Source: Roseovarius sp. THAF9 (GTDB lineage: Bacteria > Pseudomonadota > Alphaproteobacteria > Rhodobacterales > Rhodobacteraceae). Taken from it: DNA of 64,000 nt. The stretch lies in contig NZ_CP045404.1 of the NCBI RefSeq assembly GCF_009363715.1, forward strand, positions 1,828,001 through 1,892,000, written 5' to 3'. Made by a program: the position numbers and the translations under genes. Position 1 is the stretch's first letter, and each line of letters starts with the position of its first letter. Shown in pieces: positions 16,923-26,432 of this stretch. The notes beneath the pieces are model-generated. The model searched no databases. It was not told where the DNA came from and saw only the letters and a list, made by a program, of their open reading frames with translations.

Positions 16923-17963
16923 TCAGGAGCCGCTGCCCATGGTCTCTTCGGCTTCGACCTTTGCTTGGGTCTCGGCCAGTTCCGGGTCCGCGACCAGGCC
17001 GTAGTTCGACAGCGGGCCGCCGGGGCCTGCGATCTCGTCGGCGACGAAGAACTGTGCGTACTCTTTCAGGCCGGGGATCACGCCGATATGCGCTTTCTTG
17101 ACGTAGAAGAACAGCGGGCGCGACACCGGGTATTCGCCCGAGGCGATGGTTTCGGTCGACGGTGCGACATCGCCCATCGTGGCCACTTTCAGCTTGTCGG
17201 TGTTGTTCTCGTAGAACGCCAGGCCGAACACGCCGATGCCGTTGGTGTTGGCGTCAATCCGCGCCAGGGTCTCGGTGTAGTCGCCGTCGATGTCGACCGA
17301 CTTGCCGTCCTGGCGCACGTCGAGGCACGCATCCTCTGCGTCGTCCTCATTCATGCCGCCTTTCATCATGGCTTCCATGGCGCCGGTGGCTTCGCAGCCT
17401 TCCAGCAGCACCTTGTCTTCAAAGACTTCGCGCGTGCCGTGCTTGGTGCCGGGGATGAACATCGCGATTTCCGCATCGGGCAGGTCGCTGTTGAAGTCCG
17501 CCCAGCTGTTGTGCGGGTTGTCGACAACTTCGCCGTCGACCATGACCTTGGCGCCGATGGCGTTGAAGATGTCCGAAGGCTGGAACGCGGTGAATTCGGG
17601 ACCGGACTGCTGGCTGGCGAAGACGATGCCGTCATAGCCGATGCGCACTTCGATGATGTCGGTCACGCCGTTGTCGGCGCAGGCCTTGATCTCTTTCTCG
17701 CGGATGGCGCGCGAGGCGTTCGCTACGTCGATGGTATTTTCGCCAACGCCTTCGCAGAAGCGTTTCAGGCCAGCCGACGAGCCGCCCGATTCCACGACCG
17801 GGGTCGGGAAGTCGGTGTTTTCGCCGAAGAGCTCGGCCACGATCGACGCGTAGGGCAGAACGGTGGAAGAACCGGCAACCTGAACGTTGTCACGTGCAGC
17901 GGCAGCGGTGGCCGAAACGGCCGCGATCGCCAGGGTAGAGGCGGTCAGTTTCATGAAGGACAT
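16923..17963 (-). CDS. pstS: Periplasmic phosphate-binding protein PstS
   Basis: 346-aa precursor with a signal peptide (MKLTASTLAIAAVSATAAAA, likely cleavage before RDNVQVAG). The mature part opens with the phosphate-binding GSSTVLPYA segment and has VESGGSSAGLKRFCEGVGE. The start at 17963 is set by AGGAG 7 nt upstream; another ATG (MKL) lies 9 nt inside. It delivers phosphate to PstCA. A Pho box is about 80-115 nt upstream, so strong PhoB control is expected. Confidence 0.96.
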   Translation of the reverse strand: MSFMKLTASTLAIAAVSATAAAARDNVQVAGSSTVLPYASIVAELFGENTDFPTPVVESGGSSAGLKRFCEGVGENTIDVANASRAIREKEIKACADNGVTDIIEVRIGYDGIVFASQQSGPEFTAFQPSDIFNAIGAKVMVDGEVVDNPHNSWADFNSDLPDAEIAMFIPGTKHGTREVFEDKVLLEGCEATGAMEAMMKGGMNEDDAEDACLDVRQDGKSVDIDGDYTETLARIDANTNGIGVFGLAFYENNTDKLKVATMGDVAPSTETIASGEYPVSRPLFFYVKKAHIGVIPGLKEYAQFFVADEIAGPGGPLSNYGLVADPELAETQAKVEAEETMGSGS

Positions 17964-18043
17964 ATATAGCTCCTGATATCCATGTATCCCGGTCACCTTG
18001 CAGCGGGCGACCTTGGCGCTCTGCTACGCCTCGGGCACGACGC

Positions 18044-18076
18044 TTTTGTTAAAGTTTTGTAACGATTTTATGACAG
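18044..18076 (-). promoter_or_regulatory. Pho box: three tandem 11-bp PhoB half-sites
   Basis: On the minus strand CTGTCATAAAA, TCGTTACAAAA and CTTTAACAAAA follow one another with an exact 11-bp period. The first matches the PhoB consensus half-site CTGTCAT plus A/T-rich spacer. It lies 81 nt upstream of the pstS start, between phoR and pstS. Confidence 0.85.
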
Positions 18077-18145
18077 CCCGCGTTTTGCAAAGGTTAATGC
18101 CGAATTAAATTCGGTTGACGTCGCGGCGCAAAGCTGGGGGGTAGG

Positions 18146-19200
18146 TCAGGCCTGCGGCGTCGCGGGGCGCGACGGCAGAATCACGTCGAATCGGGTGCCC
18201 TGCCCCAGTTCCGATTCGACTTTCAGACGGCCACGGTGACGGTTGACGATGTGCTTGACGATGGCCAGCCCCAGCCCGGTGCCGCCCATCTCGCGCGAGC
18301 GGTGGCTGTCGATGCGATAGAAGCGTTCGGTCAGGCGCGGGATGTGCACCTCCTCGATGCCGGGGCCCTGGTCGGTCACGGAAATCACCGCCGAAGGGCC
18401 GCGCAGCGCGGGGTGATCGGAGTGCGCCGCAAGCGCCACGGTGACGGTCTTGCCGGGGCCGCCATACTTGATGGCGTTCTCGATCAGGTTGGTGAGGATC
18501 TGATGCAGCTGGTCGGCGTCGCCGGGCACGTGGATCTCTTCGACATCGGTCCGGAACGCGATCTTGACGTCCGCCTCGTCCGCTATGGGGCGCGTCGCGT
18601 GGATCACAGCGTTGATCAGCCGGATCAGGTCGACCCGGTCGGTGGGGCGCACGCGCTCCTGCGCCTCGACCCGGCTGAGCGACAGCAGGTCTTTCACAAG
18701 GCGCTCCATCCGGCTGGCCTCGATCTGCATGGTGCCCAGAAACCGCTCGGTCGCCACAGGGTCATTGCGGGCGGGACCGCGCAGGGTTTCGATGAAGCCC
18801 AAGAGCGCGGTCAGCGGCGTGCGCAATTCGTGGCTGACATTGGCGACGAAATCGCGCCGCATCTGGCCCACCTGTTCAAGATGCGTGACATCCTCGAAAC
18901 ACAGCAGCACGCCGGAGCCCGCGTCGGTCTCGACCGGGCTGCAGGTGACGAGATAGGTCGTGTCCTGCGCGCCGGCACTGGACAGATACCGTGTCTGTCG
19001 CGTTTCGCGGTCGCGCAGGGACGCCTCGACCGCGTCGAGCACGGTGGGTTGGCGAATGGCGGTGATGAAATGACGCCCGGTCAGCCCCGGCCCCAGAAGG
19101 GCCAAGGCGCGGTCATTGGCGCCAAGGATGCGTTCGCCCCGCCCGACGAGTACCGAGGCCAGGGGAATCGCCTGCAAGAGCGTGGCGATATTGCCCTGGT

Positions 19201-19204
<4 letters not shown>
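18146..19204 (-). CDS. phoR: Phosphate regulon sensor kinase PhoR, soluble form
   Basis: 352 aa with an N-terminal PAS domain (about 10-110), HisKA with the phospho-acceptor His125 ([10 protein letters not shown]) and HATPase_c ([34 protein letters not shown]). No hydrophobic membrane segment is visible, unlike E. coli PhoR with its membrane anchor, so sensing must come through partners such as PhoU. The start overlaps the carbonic anhydrase stop by 4 nt. Confidence 0.92.
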
Positions 19205-19731
<527 letters not shown>

Positions 19732-20370
19732 TCATCTCTCCTCGAATTCGGCCTGAAGGCGTTGCACATGGGCATTCAGGTCGGGCTGTTGCAGGCGGCG
19801 CAGGCGGGCGGCCGAGACGATGGTCTTGAGCGCTTTGTCCGTGGTCTCGAGGTCGTCATTGACCAGAACGTAGTCATATTCGGCCCAGTGGCTGATCTCG
19901 TCCCAGCTTTTCTGCATCCGCTTGGCGATGGTCTCGGGGCTGTCCTGGCCGCGCGTTTCCAGCCGGCGGTGCAGTTCGGTGATCGAGGGCGGCAGGATGA
20001 AGATCGACAGGGTATGAGGGCCGAGGACCGAATTCTGGATCTGCTGCGCGCCTTGCCAGTCGATATCGAACAGAACGTCGCGGCCCGCGTCGATGGCAGC
20101 TTGCACTGGACCGCGGGGAGAGCCGTAGAAATTGCCGAAGACATGGGCGTGTTCCAGCATCTCGCCCGCCGCCACCTGTTTGCGGAAGGTGCTGTCGTCG
20201 AGAAAATGATAATCCTGCCCGTCCACTTCGCCCGCACGCGGCGGGCGCGTCGTGGCCGAGACGGAAAACGAGATCGTCTCGTCCCAGTCGCGCAGGCGGC
20301 GCGACAGCGTGGATTTGCCGGCGCCCGAGGGCGAGGACAGGATGATCAGAAGGCCGCGGCGGTGTTTCAT
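19732..20370 (-). CDS. gmk: Guanylate kinase
   Basis: 212-aa P-loop kinase with Walker [11 protein letters not shown], the GMP-binding segment [17 protein letters not shown] and [19 protein letters not shown]. It phosphorylates GMP to GDP. The start MKHRRG at 20370 gives the normal family length; a longer in-frame start at 20427 would translate the dispersed intergenic motif (YFGQEKAG) and is rejected. It is downstream of yicC, a common pairing. Confidence 0.95.
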   Translation of the reverse strand: MKHRRGLLIILSSPSGAGKSTLSRRLRDWDETISFSVSATTRPPRAGEVDGQDYHFLDDSTFRKQVAAGEMLEHAHVFGNFYGSPRGPVQAAIDAGRDVLFDIDWQGAQQIQNSVLGPHTLSIFILPPSITELHRRLETRGQDSPETIAKRMQKSWDEISHWAEYDYVLVNDDLETTDKALKTIVSAARLRRLQQPDLNAHVQRLQAEFEER

Positions 20371-20399
20371 CTGGCCTCCGATCCGGGCATCCCGCCCGG

Positions 20400-20421
20400 C
20401 TTTTTCTTGCCCAAAATACTC
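20400..20421 (-). repeat. Dispersed 22-nt intergenic motif, copy D
   Basis: The minus strand reads GAGTATTTTG then GGCAAGAAAAAG, with a GCCGGGC...GCCCGG hairpin (20383-20399) directly downstream, 30 nt before the gmk start. Confidence 0.65.
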
Positions 20422-20447
20422 ATGCAAGCGCCGAAGGCGCGCTGCGG

Positions 20448-20467
20448 CGACGCCGAAGGCGGCGCAA
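20448..20467. repeat. Short palindromic repeat CGACGCC-RAA-GGCGGCG
   Basis: The 20-mer beginning CGACGCCGAAGGCGGCGC recurs with one mismatch at 49889-49908, also beside a copy of the 22-nt motif. It folds as a short GC hairpin. Confidence 0.5.
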
Positions 20468-20501
20468 CTCCTCTGCCAGAGCGTGCGTGGATGGCAGCGA
20501 G

Positions 20502-20549
20502 ATCCCGGATCAAGTCCGGGATGACCTGCAATACCGGGTTTTGCAGGTC
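20502..20549. repeat. Two adjacent perfect hairpins at the yicC end
   Basis: ATCCCGGA-TCAAG-TCCGGGAT (20502-20522) and GACCTGCAA-N9-TTGCAGGTC (20523-20549) are side by side; the second covers the yicC stop codon. The first resembles a palindrome widely dispersed in alphaproteobacterial genomes. Confidence 0.6.
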
Positions 20550-21462
20550 ACTCCACATTCTGCACCTGTTCGCGCATCTGTTCGATCACGCTTTTCAGCT
20601 CCAGCCCGACGCTCGTCAACTCGCTGCTTTGGGCCTTGGAACACAGCGTGTTGGCCTCGCGGTTGAACTCCTGCGCGAGGAAATCGAGCTTGCGGCCCGC
20701 GGGGCTGCCCCCGGCAATGAGGTCGCGGGCGGCGGCGACGTGGCTGCGCAGGCGGTCGATCTCCTCGGTGACGTCGGATTTGACCGCCAGCACGGCCAGT
20801 TCCTGGGCAATACGGCCCTCCTCGACGCCGTCGGTGTTGTCCATCACGCGCTGAAGCGCGGCGCGGAAATTAGCCTCGGTCTCGGGGCGGCGGGCCTCGG
20901 CGGCGGTGGCGGCGGCGTCTGTCAACTCGGCGATCCGATCCAGCTGGCCGGTCAGCACCTCGGCCAACGCGGCCCCTTCGCGGCGGCGCATCGACTGGAA
21001 ACTGTCCAGGACGGCTTCGAAATCGGCCACCAGCGCCTTGCCCAGGGCGGCGGTATCTTCATCCTGCGCGCCCGGTTCGAACACGCCGCGCAGCGCCAGC
21101 ACGTCGGCGGCGTTGGCGGGTGCGAGCGACAGGCCAAGCGCCATGGCGCGGGATTCGATCTCGGTCATCGCCGCCAGCACGTTGTCCAGCTGGGCTGTGT
21201 CCAGTTGCGCGGCTGCGCCGCCATCCTGGGCCTGCAATTTCAGCGACAGGGTGACATTGCCACGCCCCAGCGCCTTGGTCAGGCGCGCGCGCAAGGTGGG
21301 CTCCAGCCCTTCGATCCAGTCGGGCACCCGCAGCCGCAGGTCGAGCCCGCGCCCGTTGACCGCGCGCAAGTCCCATGTCCAGCCGAAGCGGCCATGCATA
21401 CCCTGCCCCGAGGCATAGCCGGTCATGGAATTGAGCTGTGCGGGGGAATGGGTCACGGGCAT
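20548..21462 (-). CDS. yicC: YicC-family endoribonuclease-type protein
   Basis: 304 aa with the family's N-terminal SMTGYASGQG, LRAVNGRGLDLRLRVPD and C-terminal REANTLCSKAQSSELTSVGLELKSVIEQMREQVQNVE (DUF1732). E. coli YicC is an RNase involved in small-RNA turnover. The start at 21462 (MPVTHSP) lies 12 residues before the conserved MTGYA; a longer frame to 21606 is rejected. It heads the yicC-gmk unit. Confidence 0.9.
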   Translation of the reverse strand: MPVTHSPAQLNSMTGYASGQGMHGRFGWTWDLRAVNGRGLDLRLRVPDWIEGLEPTLRARLTKALGRGNVTLSLKLQAQDGGAAAQLDTAQLDNVLAAMTEIESRAMALGLSLAPANAADVLALRGVFEPGAQDEDTAALGKALVADFEAVLDSFQSMRRREGAALAEVLTGQLDRIAELTDAAATAAEARRPETEANFRAALQRVMDNTDGVEEGRIAQELAVLAVKSDVTEEIDRLRSHVAAARDLIAGGSPAGRKLDFLAQEFNREANTLCSKAQSSELTSVGLELKSVIEQMREQVQNVE

Positions 21463-21786
21463 TTGATCCTTTGCGGGCGGGCCGCGAAAGGCCCGTTCTT
21501 GCAATGGTTTCCTAGTGCGTCGGCGTGCCGTTCGCAAGCGCCACGCGACGCCGGGCGTTAACCACTCGGCAAGAAAGTTGAACAAAATCGGGCGGAAATA
21601 TGGCAAGCTTGTTTCAAGTCGAACTGCATCTGATTCAAGTTGAACCTTTCAGGTTGATCGGGCGGCAGGGACACGCCCGGGCGGCTTGCCTCGTTCGCGG
21701 AAGCGGAGGATCAGGGCGGATGGCCCTGGAACGGGATTGAAAATTGAGTGGTGAGACCGGCCCTTGCGCCGGATGGGGAAAGACCG
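21463..21786. other. Divergent promoter region yicC / PAS gene
   Basis: This 324-nt divergent spacer has no supported ORF. It contains a GGGC-rich hairpin near 21478-21500, an AT-richer segment (about 21560-21660) with repeated TTGAAC-like elements, and direct repeats at 21612-21645. Promoters in both directions are expected here. Confidence 0.5.
21612..21645. promoter_or_regulatory. 13-bp direct repeats with 21-bp period
   Basis: TTTCAAGTCGAAC (21612-21624) and ATTCAAGTTGAAC (21633-21645) differ at two positions. The two-turn spacing suggests a regulator binding one face of the helix upstream of the PAS-domain gene. Confidence 0.45.
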
Positions 21787-22488
21787 ATGAAGGATGATTC
21801 TGGTAGCTCGTTTCTGGACAAGATCGCTGATCTGCGGCCGACCGGCAGCGGGACGCGTCACGATCGCCGCGAGGCCGATCTGCAAAAGTTCGTCAGCTAC
21901 TGGTCGGGGATGCGCCGAGGCGGCGACGTGCCGCTGCGCACCGAAATCGACCCGCGCGGCATCGAGAGCCTGCTGAGCAACGCCTTCATCGCCGAAAAGG
22001 TTGCCCCCGGACTCGCCCGGCTGCGGATCGCCGGCACGCATCTGTCGGACGTGATGGGCATGGAAGTGCGTGGCATGCCCCTGTCGGCGCTGATCGCGCC
22101 CGAGGACCGCGGAGAGCTGGCCGACGCGATGGTCGAGTTGTTCGAGCGGCCCGCGACACTGCGGCTGGACCTGACAGCGCCCGGCGGCTTGCGCCGCGCG
22201 GCGATGGCCGCGACGCTGATCGTGCTACCGCTGCGCAGTGACCTGGGCGATATCTCGCGTGCGCTGGGCTGTTTCGTGTCCTCGGGGCCGATCGGCACCA
22301 CGCCGCGCCGGTTCAAGATCGTGGAGTGCAAGGTGACGCCACTGGATTTGACCGATGCGAAGGCCACCGGATTTAGTGAAGAGCAGGCGGCACTGGCCGC
22401 CCCTGCCCCGAAGGCCCGCGACGAGCAGCCTGCGGAGCTGTCACATCCCAGCGAGCGACCCTACCTGCGGCTGGTTCACAGCGACTGA
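21787..22488 (+). CDS. PAS_5-family protein
   Basis: A 233-aa protein with one PAS-like domain of the PAS_5 type common in alphaproteobacteria: DLQKFVSYWSGMRRGGDVPL, AGTHLSDVMGMEVRGMPLSA, LLPLR-type strands. There is no kinase or output domain, so it may be a small sensor or protein-interaction module. The start at 21787 follows GGGGAAAG; an upstream in-frame ATG at 21748 is less likely. Its end overlaps the converging flavin-protein gene by 13 nt. Confidence 0.72.
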   Translation: MKDDSGSSFLDKIADLRPTGSGTRHDRREADLQKFVSYWSGMRRGGDVPLRTEIDPRGIESLLSNAFIAEKVAPGLARLRIAGTHLSDVMGMEVRGMPLSALIAPEDRGELADAMVELFERPATLRLDLTAPGGLRRAAMAATLIVLPLRSDLGDISRALGCFVSSGPIGTTPRRFKIVECKVTPLDLTDAKATGFSEEQAALAAPAPKARDEQPAELSHPSERPYLRLVHSD

Positions 22489-23102
22489 GCTGTGTCCAAC
22501 CGGGCCTTGAGTTCCGCGTTCTCGGCCCGCAGATCGGCCAGTTCTTGCTGGAACGGCGCGAGGATGGGGTCGAGTTCTTCCATGGTCAGTCGGACCGGGA
22601 TGTGCTGCGGGCAGTTCCAGTCGAAGCCTTCGACGGTGATGACCACGGCTCGTTCGGGGCGCGCCTTGTAACCGTCATCCATCAGCCGCGATATGAGATC
22701 GGGATCGTCGCTGATCCGCACGCGGCCCAGGATCTTGAGCCGGGCGCTGTTGGGATAATCCATCAGAATGAGCGAGATTCGGTCGTTTTCGGTCAGGTTG
22801 CCGGTGGAGATATACTGGCGGTTGCCGCGATAATCCGCATAGCCCAGCGTCCGGTCATCCAGCATCTTCAGAAAGCCGCGCGGACCGCCGCGAAACTGCA
22901 CATAGGGCCAGCCCGTGGCGCTGACCGTGGCCTGGTAAAAGCCGTCGCGAAGGGCGATAAACTGTGCCTCTTTGGGCCCAAGCCGGTCGTCGGCGGGGGC
23001 ATCGGGCGCAAGGCTGCGGGCGTACATCGCCGCCGAGCCTTGTTTTTCCTGCATGGCGCGGACCGCGTCGGTGAAGGCGAGTTCGTGGAAGGTCTTGGCC
23101 AT
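22476..23102 (-). CDS. Pyridoxamine 5'-phosphate oxidase-like flavin-binding protein
   Basis: This 208-aa protein has the split-barrel fold signatures of PNPOx-like FMN proteins: GWPYVQFRGGPRGFLKMLDD, GYADYRGNRQYISTGNL, RISLILMDYPNSARLKILGR. The C-terminal 30 residues form a coiled-coil (LADLRAENAELKARLD). The substrate is unknown; such proteins often bind FMN, F420 or haem. It is likely a general oxidoreductase rather than the vitamin B6 enzyme PdxH. Confidence 0.8.
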   Translation of the reverse strand: MAKTFHELAFTDAVRAMQEKQGSAAMYARSLAPDAPADDRLGPKEAQFIALRDGFYQATVSATGWPYVQFRGGPRGFLKMLDDRTLGYADYRGNRQYISTGNLTENDRISLILMDYPNSARLKILGRVRISDDPDLISRLMDDGYKARPERAVVITVEGFDWNCPQHIPVRLTMEELDPILAPFQQELADLRAENAELKARLDTAQSL

Positions 23103-23189
23103 GTCTTGCGTCCTTTCAGGTGCCTGAGACCGCTAGATCGGTATGCGCGTCGGTTTTCGCAAATCACGAGGCCGCGAGGGGCGGCGCAG

Positions 23190-24467
23190 TCAAAGCCCGT
23201 CGAACTGCGATTTCTGCGTCTCGTTCCAGCGCACGGTCAGGGTATAGCCGTCCTCGTCCTGCACTTCGTCCTCGACAAGGCCGTTCTCGAAGAGCCAGGC
23301 GCGTTTGCGACCTGCGTCAAAGCCCAAGGTGAACGTCTCGACATGGGTGGTGCCCGCCAGCCGGGTGATGATGGTCTCGCTGAGCGCGTCCATGCCCTCG
23401 CCGGTGATGGCCGACAGAAGCTGCACGTTTTCCATCCGGCTGGCGCGGTTTTCGACCAGGGTGCGGTCCTCTGGCGTCAGACGGTCGATCTTGTTCCAGA
23501 CCTCGATCTGGGGCGTGGTTTCCAGCACGCCAAGGCTGGTGAGGATGTCGTGCACGTCGCCGGCCTGATCCTCGGTCTCGGGGTGTGAGATGTCGCGGAC
23601 ATGGACGATCAGGTCGGCGGCCAGCACCTCTTCCAGCGTGGCGCGGAAGGCGGCGACAAGTTCGGTGGGCAGGTCGGAGATGAACCCCACCGTGTCGGAC
23701 AGGATCACCTCGGGGCCACCACCGGGAAGCGCGATCTTGCGCATGGTGGGGTCGAGCGTGGCGAAAAGCATGTCCTTGGCCATGACCTCGGCCCCCGTGA
23801 GGTGGTTGAAGAGCGTGGACTTGCCGGCGTTGGTATAGCCCACAAGCGCCACGATCGGAAAAGGCACCTTGGCGCGGGCGGCGCGGTGTAGGGTGCGGGT
23901 TTTCACGACCTTTTCCAGCTGGCGGCGCAGGCGCACGAGCTGTTCGTCGATGGCGCGGCGGTCGGCCTCGATCTGCGTCTCGCCGGGGCCGCCGACAAAG
24001 CCCAATCCCCCGCGCTGGCGTTCAAGGTGAGTCCAGGCGCGCACCAGTCGCGTGCGCTGGTAGGACAGCGCGGCCATCTCGACCTGCAGCACACCTTCGC
24101 GCGTGGCGGCGCGGTCCGAGAAGATTTCCAGGATAAGCCCGGTTCGGTCGAGCAGTTTGACGCCCAGCTTCTTTTCGAGATTGCGCTGCTGCACGGGAGA
24201 TACCGGCCCGTCGATCAGGACCAGCTCGACCTTGTTGTCTTCGACAAGCTGCTGCAGTTCGGCCATCTTGCCCTTGCCGAAGAGCATGCCGGGATGCGGC
24301 TCGCGCAGGCGCACGACCGAGCCGCCCAGCACCTCCAGCCCCGGCAGGGCGTGGGCCAGCGATACGGCTTCTTCGAGCGCGAGCGCGGGGTCACGCTCGC
24401 GGTCTGAACTGGGGATATCCGGGTGCAGGACCCAGGCGCGGGTGTCCGAAACGTCGGTCTGGGTCAA
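23190..24467 (-). CDS. hflX: Ribosome-associated GTPase HflX
   Basis: 425 aa. The N-terminal HflX domain ([40 protein letters not shown]) is followed by a GTPase domain with G1 [10 protein letters not shown]3 DTVGF and G4 NKID. HflX splits stalled or stressed ribosomes. Its start overlaps the hfq stop by 4 nt, the classic hfq-hflX coupling. Confidence 0.96.
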   Translation of the reverse strand: MTQTDVSDTRAWVLHPDIPSSDRERDPALALEEAVSLAHALPGLEVLGGSVVRLREPHPGMLFGKGKMAELQQLVEDNKVELVLIDGPVSPVQQRNLEKKLGVKLLDRTGLILEIFSDRAATREGVLQVEMAALSYQRTRLVRAWTHLERQRGGLGFVGGPGETQIEADRRAIDEQLVRLRRQLEKVVKTRTLHRAARAKVPFPIVALVGYTNAGKSTLFNHLTGAEVMAKDMLFATLDPTMRKIALPGGGPEVILSDTVGFISDLPTELVAAFRATLEEVLAADLIVHVRDISHPETEDQAGDVHDILTSLGVLETTPQIEVWNKIDRLTPEDRTLVENRASRMENVQLLSAITGEGMDALSETIITRLAGTTHVETFTLGFDAGRKRAWLFENGLVEDEVQDEDGYTLTVRWNETQKSQFDGL

Positions 24468-24703
24468 GACCCGTCATCGCCCTCGTACAGGCTGACCGGC
24501 TGGGACGGCATGATCGTGGACACGGCATGCTTGTAGACAAGCTGTGACTGCCCGTCGCGGCGCAGCAGGATGCAGAAATTGTCGAACCAGGTGATGACAC
24601 CTTGAAGTTTGACGCCGTTGATAAGGAAAACGGTGACCGGGATCTTGGTCTTGCGTACCTGATTCAGAAATGCGTCTTGCAGATTTTGTCGGTCTGTCGC
24701 CAT
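24464..24703 (-). CDS. hfq: RNA chaperone Hfq
   Basis: 79-aa Sm-like protein: Sm1 region [20 protein letters not shown] and Sm2 [14 protein letters not shown], with the N-terminal [17 protein letters not shown]. It forms the hexamer that pairs small RNAs with mRNAs. The start at 24703 gives the normal length; an extended frame to 24805 is rejected. The 178-nt gap to trkH holds a possible own promoter. Confidence 0.97.
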   Translation of the reverse strand: MATDRQNLQDAFLNQVRKTKIPVTVFLINGVKLQGVITWFDNFCILLRRDGQSQLVYKHAVSTIMPSQPVSLYEGDDGS

Positions 24704-24881
24704 TGTTTTTATAGCCTTTGTTCTTGCATGAGGCCTCTTGCGGCCCCTTCTCCCTCGGATGGGAGTATGGAGTGCGCGTTTCGGAGTTTCCAGCCCAAAA
24801 ATCAAATCGTTGCGGTGTCTTGCCGGGGTGGTGTTTCAGGAGTGTGACAACATTGCCGCGCGGGGAGGATATTTCCGGGGG

Positions 24882-26432
24882 TCATCTGCGCCACAGGCTG
24901 GGGTTGAAAAGCGCGATTAGGGCCAGCGTCTCCATCCGGCCCAGCACCATGGCGGCGGAAAAGACCAGCTTGGCCGCCGGGTGCATTTCCAGCAGGGCGA
25001 TGGGGGCGTCGGCCCCGACTTGCGTGAGCGGCCCGGCGGTGGCCAGCGCCGCGGTCGACAGCACGATGGCGTTTTGCAGGTCCTCGCCGAAGGCCGCCAT
25101 CAGGACGGTCACCAGCGCCAGCGACAGCGCGAAAAGCATGAAGAAGATCCACGCCACGAACGCGCCCTCGCGCCGCATGCGGCGGGTGTGAACGCCGGCG
25201 CGGCCCACTGACGAGGGGTGGATCAGCCGCTCCATCTCGCGCTGGCCATTGAGGTAGAGCGCGTAGATCCGCAGCAGTTTCACGCCGCCCGCGGTGGTGG
25301 CCACGCCGCCGCCGAACATCGCCAGCCCCATCAGCAACAGCCCCGGCGTGCCGAGACCCGACCAGGATTGCGCGGCCTCCCACGCCGCACTTTGAAAGCC
25401 GGTGGTGGACAGAAAGGACATGACGGTGAAGGTGCCGCCCCAGAGCGCCTGCAGCGCCCGGCCGAAATCCTCGACCTGGTCGACATCGAAGGCGCCGAGC
25501 CAGTGGCGCGAGAACAGGATCAGTGGCACGCCCAGCACCAACGCGCAGCCGATCCGGAATTCGGGGTCGTCCAGCACGCTGGTGGACTTGCTGGTCAGCG
25601 TGTCCGAAGAGAAGGTCAGCCGCGATAGGGCGAAGAACATGAACAGGAAGATCACGATCTCGCCGCCAAAGCCGCTGCCGGCATTCTCGACCCCGCCGAC
25701 GACGGAGATGCCGCTGGTGGCCATGGTGGACATGGCATGGACCGCCGCTACCAAAGGGCGGTCGCCGCCGATCACCAGCAGGAACCACACGACTCCGGTG
25801 AGGCCGACGTAGACCGGCGCCAGCGCCTGTGTGCTTTGCGCGATGCGGCGGGCAGAGCTGGCGCGGCGGAACCGGCTGAGCGCATCCTCGCCCTGCCCCG
25901 GTTCGGCGGAAACGGTGATCTCGAAACCGCCAAGGTTCATGGGTGCTAGCACGGCCGAGGCGGCAATCCAGATCAGAAGCCCGCCGAACCAGCCGACGAT
26001 CCCGCGCCACAGATGCAGGCTGTCGACCAGCCGCGCGGGATTGTCGAAAAGCGTGGCGCCCGTCGTCGTCAGGCACGACACCATCTCGACATAGGCGTTG
26101 AGGAACCGCGTCGTCTCCAGCCCCTCGTAGAAGGGCAGTGCCAGAAAGACCGGCAGCGCGGCATAGGCCAGCGCCAGTGAGGCGAGGTTCTGAATGTCGG
26201 TGTTGTCCTGTTGGCGGCGCCCGGAGATGGCAAGGCCGATGAGCAGGATGAAGGTGATCCCCAGAACGCTGGAATAAAGAAAGGCGCGCGCAACGGAATG
26301 ATCGTCCTGCACGAAGGCGTGCAGCGCGGGGCCGAGCATGGCAATGCTGGCGATCCCGGTCAGCACGAGAATGAGCGGGAACCGCAGGAGACGGCCGGTC
26401 AGGCCCGGAGACGATGTTTCAGAAGAAATCAA
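24882..26432 (-). CDS. trkH: Trk potassium uptake membrane subunit TrkH
   Basis: About 516 aa with multiple membrane segments and the repeated K+-filter loops (SCLTTTGATL, STMATSGISVVGG, LSTTGFQSAAW, ATAGPLTQVG). It imports K+ together with TrkA. Start choice is uncertain: the TTG at 26432 keeps the overlap with trkA to 14 nt; an ATG at 26468 would overlap by 50 nt and add residues that look like frame-shifted trkA sequence. Confidence 0.9.
   Translation of the reverse strand: MISSETSSPGLTGRLLRFPLILVLTGIASIAMLGPALHAFVQDDHSVARAFLYSSVLGITFILLIGLAISGRRQQDNTDIQNLASLALAYAALPVFLALPFYEGLETTRFLNAYVEMVSCLTTTGATLFDNPARLVDSLHLWRGIVGWFGGLLIWIAASAVLAPMNLGGFEITVSAEPGQGEDALSRFRRASSARRIAQSTQALAPVYVGLTGVVWFLLVIGGDRPLVAAVHAMSTMATSGISVVGGVENAGSGFGGEIVIFLFMFFALSRLTFSSDTLTSKSTSVLDDPEFRIGCALVLGVPLILFSRHWLGAFDVDQVEDFGRALQALWGGTFTVMSFLSTTGFQSAAWEAAQSWSGLGTPGLLLMGLAMFGGGVATTAGGVKLLRIYALYLNGQREMERLIHPSSVGRAGVHTRRMRREGAFVAWIFFMLFALSLALVTVLMAAFGEDLQNAIVLSTAALATAGPLTQVGADAPIALLEMHPAAKLVFSAAMVLGRMETLALIALFNPSLWRR

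Noticed and set aside
20371..20427. N-terminal extension of gmk
   Set aside because: The extra residues are the dispersed 22-nt motif translated; family length and the MKHRRG start fit without them.
24802..26076. 424-aa minus-strand ORF overlapping trkH
   Set aside because: It is out of frame with trkH, Arg/Pro-rich, with no domain.
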